This document shows, piece after piece, positions 62,150 to 64,000 of a stretch of DNA of 64,000 nucleotides. A program made the position numbers and the translations under genes. The first letter of the stretch is position 1, and every line of letters begins with the position of its first letter. Source of the DNA: Pedobacter hartonius (GTDB lineage: Bacteria > Bacteroidota > Bacteroidia > Sphingobacteriales > Sphingobacteriaceae); contig NZ_FNRA01000013.1 of assembly GCF_900107535.1 (NCBI RefSeq), positions 62,001-126,000 of the forward strand, read 5' to 3'. The notes below the pieces were generated by a model, which saw only the letters and a list, made by a program, of their open reading frames with translations, was not told the origin of the DNA and made no database searches.

Positions 62150-63118
62150 ATGTTTTTCTCGATCATTATTCCCTTATACAACAGGCCGCAGGAAATAGAC
62201 GAACTGCTGGCTACGCTTGCTATTCAGACCTATCCGCAGTTTGAGGTGCTGGTCATTGAGGACGGCTCTTCCCTCAGGGCAAAAGATATTGTGGAAGGGT
62301 ATGCCGATAAACTGGACATCCGTTACTACTATAAGGAGAACGCCGGGCAGGGCTTTGCGCGTAACTATGGCTTTGAACGTGCCAAGGGCGACTATTTTGT
62401 GATCTTTGATTCGGATTGCCTGATTCCCCATGACTACCTTGAGATCGTTAAAGATTATCTTTATGATCATGACCTGGATGCCTATGGCGGTCCTGATGCA
62501 GCCCATGAAAGTTTTACACCCCTGCAGAAGGCGATCAGCTATGGGATGACCTCGGTGTTTACCACAGGAGGCATCAGGGGGAATAAAAAACATGCAGGGC
62601 AGTTTCATCCGCGCAGTTTCAATATGGGTGTTTCCAGGGAAGTTTGGGAAAAGGTGGGTGGTTTTAAGATCACCAGGCTGGGAGAGGATATTGAATACAG
62701 CATCCGTATCCATCAGAGCGGTTTTAAGATCGGGCTGATTCCCGGTGCAAAGGTTTTTCATAAAAGGAGGACCAGCCTGATCCAGTTTTACAGACAGATC
62801 CATTTCTTCGGCCGTGCCCGGATAAATATTTATAAACATTTTCCCGCTGAATTAAAATTAGTGCATTTTTTCCCCGCAGTGTTCACATTAGGCATCATGC
62901 TGGTGCTGGTGCTGAATATTTTTTATCCGCCGCTGGCATATATAAGTAACGTATTCCTTTTGGTATACTTTATGTTGATATTTTTTCACTCCCTTATCCT
63001 TAATCATTCTTTAAAAGTTGCATTTTTGAGCATTATATCCTCATTTATACAATTGACAGCCTACGGCTTAGGTTTTATCCAGGATTTTTTAAAAAGAATA
63101 GTACTTAAACAACAATGA
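62150..63118 (+). CDS. GT2 glycosyltransferase
   Basis: 322 residues. FSIIIPLYNRPQEIDELLAT, FEVLVIEDGSS, YYYKENAGQGFARNYGFERA KGDYFVIFDSDCLIPHDYL (DxD), and LGEDIEYSIRIHQSGFKIG (the ED-Y acceptor-side motif). Two to three hydrophobic segments lie at the C-terminus (FFPAVFTLGIMLVLVLNIFY; VFLLVYFMLIFFHSLIL). It is likely involved in surface glycan synthesis. It overlaps the next gene by 4 bp. Confidence 0.9.
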   Translation: MFFSIIIPLYNRPQEIDELLATLAIQTYPQFEVLVIEDGSSLRAKDIVEGYADKLDIRYYYKENAGQGFARNYGFERAKGDYFVIFDSDCLIPHDYLEIVKDYLYDHDLDAYGGPDAAHESFTPLQKAISYGMTSVFTTGGIRGNKKHAGQFHPRSFNMGVSREVWEKVGGFKITRLGEDIEYSIRIHQSGFKIGLIPGAKVFHKRRTSLIQFYRQIHFFGRARINIYKHFPAELKLVHFFPAVFTLGIMLVLVLNIFYPPLAYISNVFLLVYFMLIFFHSLILNHSLKVAFLSIISSFIQLTAYGLGFIQDFLKRIVLKQQ

Positions 63119-63903
63119 TAAATTTTTTAAAAGAGACTACGTTTACCGTTAATGAAGTAATAGGCAAGTCATGGGACCTGACCAAACGTCATTATTTTTC
63201 TATCGCTACCTTATGCTTTCTGATGTTCATCACTTCAAATGCTTCCGGATTAATGGCCTTTTTGATCAAGGATGTGAACAAGGGGCTCAGCGTGCTGATG
63301 GCTTTCTTTTTTATCATGATGTATTTCACCATCAACCTGTCGCTGTTAAAGTATATTTTTCACCTGCTGGACGATGAAGAACATGATGTGAGTATTGTGA
63401 GCACACTTCCTACCCGTCAGCAGATCATTAGGTTTGTGGTAGGCATGCTTTACTTTATGCTGGTTATTGTAGGTGTATATGTTATCGTGATCCTGGTTGC
63501 TTTCCCCTTTATCTATACGGGAATCAAGATGCCTGTCATTACCAATATCGCCATCGGGGTCGGTATCGTGGCAATTTTCATTACCTGGGTACGGATCTCT
63601 TTCTTTCCCTTTTTTATTATAGACAAAAATGAGCCGCCTTTCGGCTCGCTGAAATTCAGTCTTGCCATTACCAAGGGTAATTTCACTAAGATATTGCTGT
63701 TGCTGCTGGTTTTGGGAGGATTTTATGTGTTATGCCTGGTACTGATTGCACTACAATATCCTGTTGTTGCGTTCTTTGTTAATATTTTCAGTTCATTTAT
63801 CATCGTGCCTTTGTCAAGCGTTGCTTTAACAATCGCTTACAGGAAGATGATGAGCGAATATCAGGGTGATGAAAATCCGGATATTATTCACAATATAGTT
63901 TAA
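63115..63903 (+). CDS. polytopic membrane protein of unknown function
   Basis: 262 residues with about six hydrophobic segments, for example YFSIATLCFLMFITSNASGL MAFLI, VLMAFFFIMMYFTINLSLLK, FVVGMLYFMLVIVGVYVIVI LVAFPF and ILLLLLVLGGFYVLCLVLIA. The start MINFLKETTFTVNEVIGKSW DLTKRHY resembles proteins with a DUF975 or glycerophosphodiester-phosphodiesterase-type membrane domain. It overlaps the GT2 gene by 4 bp (ATGA). Function unknown. Confidence 0.7.
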   Translation: MINFLKETTFTVNEVIGKSWDLTKRHYFSIATLCFLMFITSNASGLMAFLIKDVNKGLSVLMAFFFIMMYFTINLSLLKYIFHLLDDEEHDVSIVSTLPTRQQIIRFVVGMLYFMLVIVGVYVIVILVAFPFIYTGIKMPVITNIAIGVGIVAIFITWVRISFFPFFIIDKNEPPFGSLKFSLAITKGNFTKILLLLLVLGGFYVLCLVLIALQYPVVAFFVNIFSSFIIVPLSSVALTIAYRKMMSEYQGDENPDIIHNIV

Positions 63904-63910
63904 ACCATTT

Positions 63911-64000
63911 ATGGGATTAAAAGCGGCATTAAGTAAACCGTTCGCTGCCTTTATTGTAAAAGGGCTAAACAAATGGAAAAAAAATGCAGTAGCGGCACAA
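63911..64000 (+). CDS. GH3-family protein, 5' part only
   Basis: Thirty codons are present, from the ATG at 63911: MGLKAALSKPFAAFIVKGLN KWKKNAVAAQ, then the window ends. This start is, as I recall, that of bacterial GH3 (acyl-acid-amido synthetase-like) proteins of Bacteroidota, about 500 residues long. The assignment rests on the N-terminus only. 7 bp after the preceding gene. Confidence 0.6.
   Translation, partial: MGLKAALSKPFAAFIVKGLNKWKKNAVAAQ

Noticed and set aside
1-64000. tRNA or rRNA genes, CRISPR arrays, complete insertion sequences
   Set aside because: No T-loop GGTTCGAATCC-like sites with matching arms, no regularly spaced repeats, and no transposase-like protein seen.

Overview
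This 64 kb window looks like a chromosome segment from a member of the Bacteroidota, most likely Sphingobacteriaceae and close to Pedobacter. The sequence signs are: gliding-motility-type genes gldA, gldF, gldG and gldC; the Bacteroidota promoter -7 box TAnnTTTG before many genes with little Shine-Dalgarno signal; an ECF sigma/FecR/TonB-receptor/DUF4249 set; Bacteroidota-only families (DUF3810, DUF4249, DUF4199, DUF6934, BatA); and glycine--tRNA ligase of the single-chain type. The genus is inferred from remembered protein similarity, not from a search. I see no tRNA, rRNA, CRISPR array, prophage or complete insertion sequence. Most of the window is ordinary core genome.

Layout. 0-2 kb: an aromatic amino acid hydroxylase (cut by the window edge), a GtrA-like membrane protein and a CAP-domain secreted protein. 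2-8.8 kb: glyS, then gldA, an outer-membrane beta-barrel protein, gldF, gldG and dnaN. 8.9-14.7 kb: DedA, a zinc phospholipase C-like protein, HscA, a DUF3810 metallopeptidase-like membrane protein and dihydroorotase. 14.7-15.4 kb: AT-rich gap with a broken DUF6934-like gene. 15.4-19.3 kb: DEAD-box helicase, gldC, then a TIGR04325-like methyltransferase and a glycosyltransferase overlapping each other. 19.4-24.8 kb: lipoprotein, ECF sigma factor, FecR anti-sigma factor, TonB-dependent receptor, DUF4249 lipoprotein. 25.4-33 kb: cytochrome c maturation genes in two blocks (ccmB, ccmC, ccmD-like; then ccmE, ccmF), separated by glutamate dehydrogenase and msrA. 33-42.8 kb: DUF2520 protein, KdsC-like phosphatase, Maf, Ppx/GppA, a NatAB-like ABC exporter, AI-2E family transporter, dnaJ-grpE, ftsE. 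43-46.6 kb: acyl-CoA reductase and ferredoxin (divergent), UspA, NlpC/P60, then a 640 bp stretch of gene debris. 46.6-54.9 kb: the full histidine operon hisGDCBH-A-F-IE on the minus strand, ending in a WD40 protein. 54.9-64 kb: L,D-transpeptidase, BatA protein, a dihydroorotase homologue without its metal ligands, an acidic protein, DUF4199, two GT2 glycosyltransferases, a membrane protein and the start of a GH3-family gene.

The most interesting signal is ahead of hisG. A minus-strand 18-codon frame at 54805-54749 reads MNKHLNHHLHLHHRQLWR (six His codons), sits about 50 nt after a TTG-N18-TATATTTG promoter and ends in a hairpin 72 nt before the hisG start. This is what a histidine leader-peptide attenuator looks like, but there is no GC-rich stem followed by a U-run, so the mechanism may differ from the enterobacterial one. 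Other notable points are a CcmE with a CxxxY heme-binding motif in place of HxxxY, a dihydroorotase pseudoenzyme, two decayed DUF6934-like genes, a duplicated 3' end of the WD40 gene, several long perfect inverted repeats, and promoters so close to their start codons that leaderless transcripts are likely.
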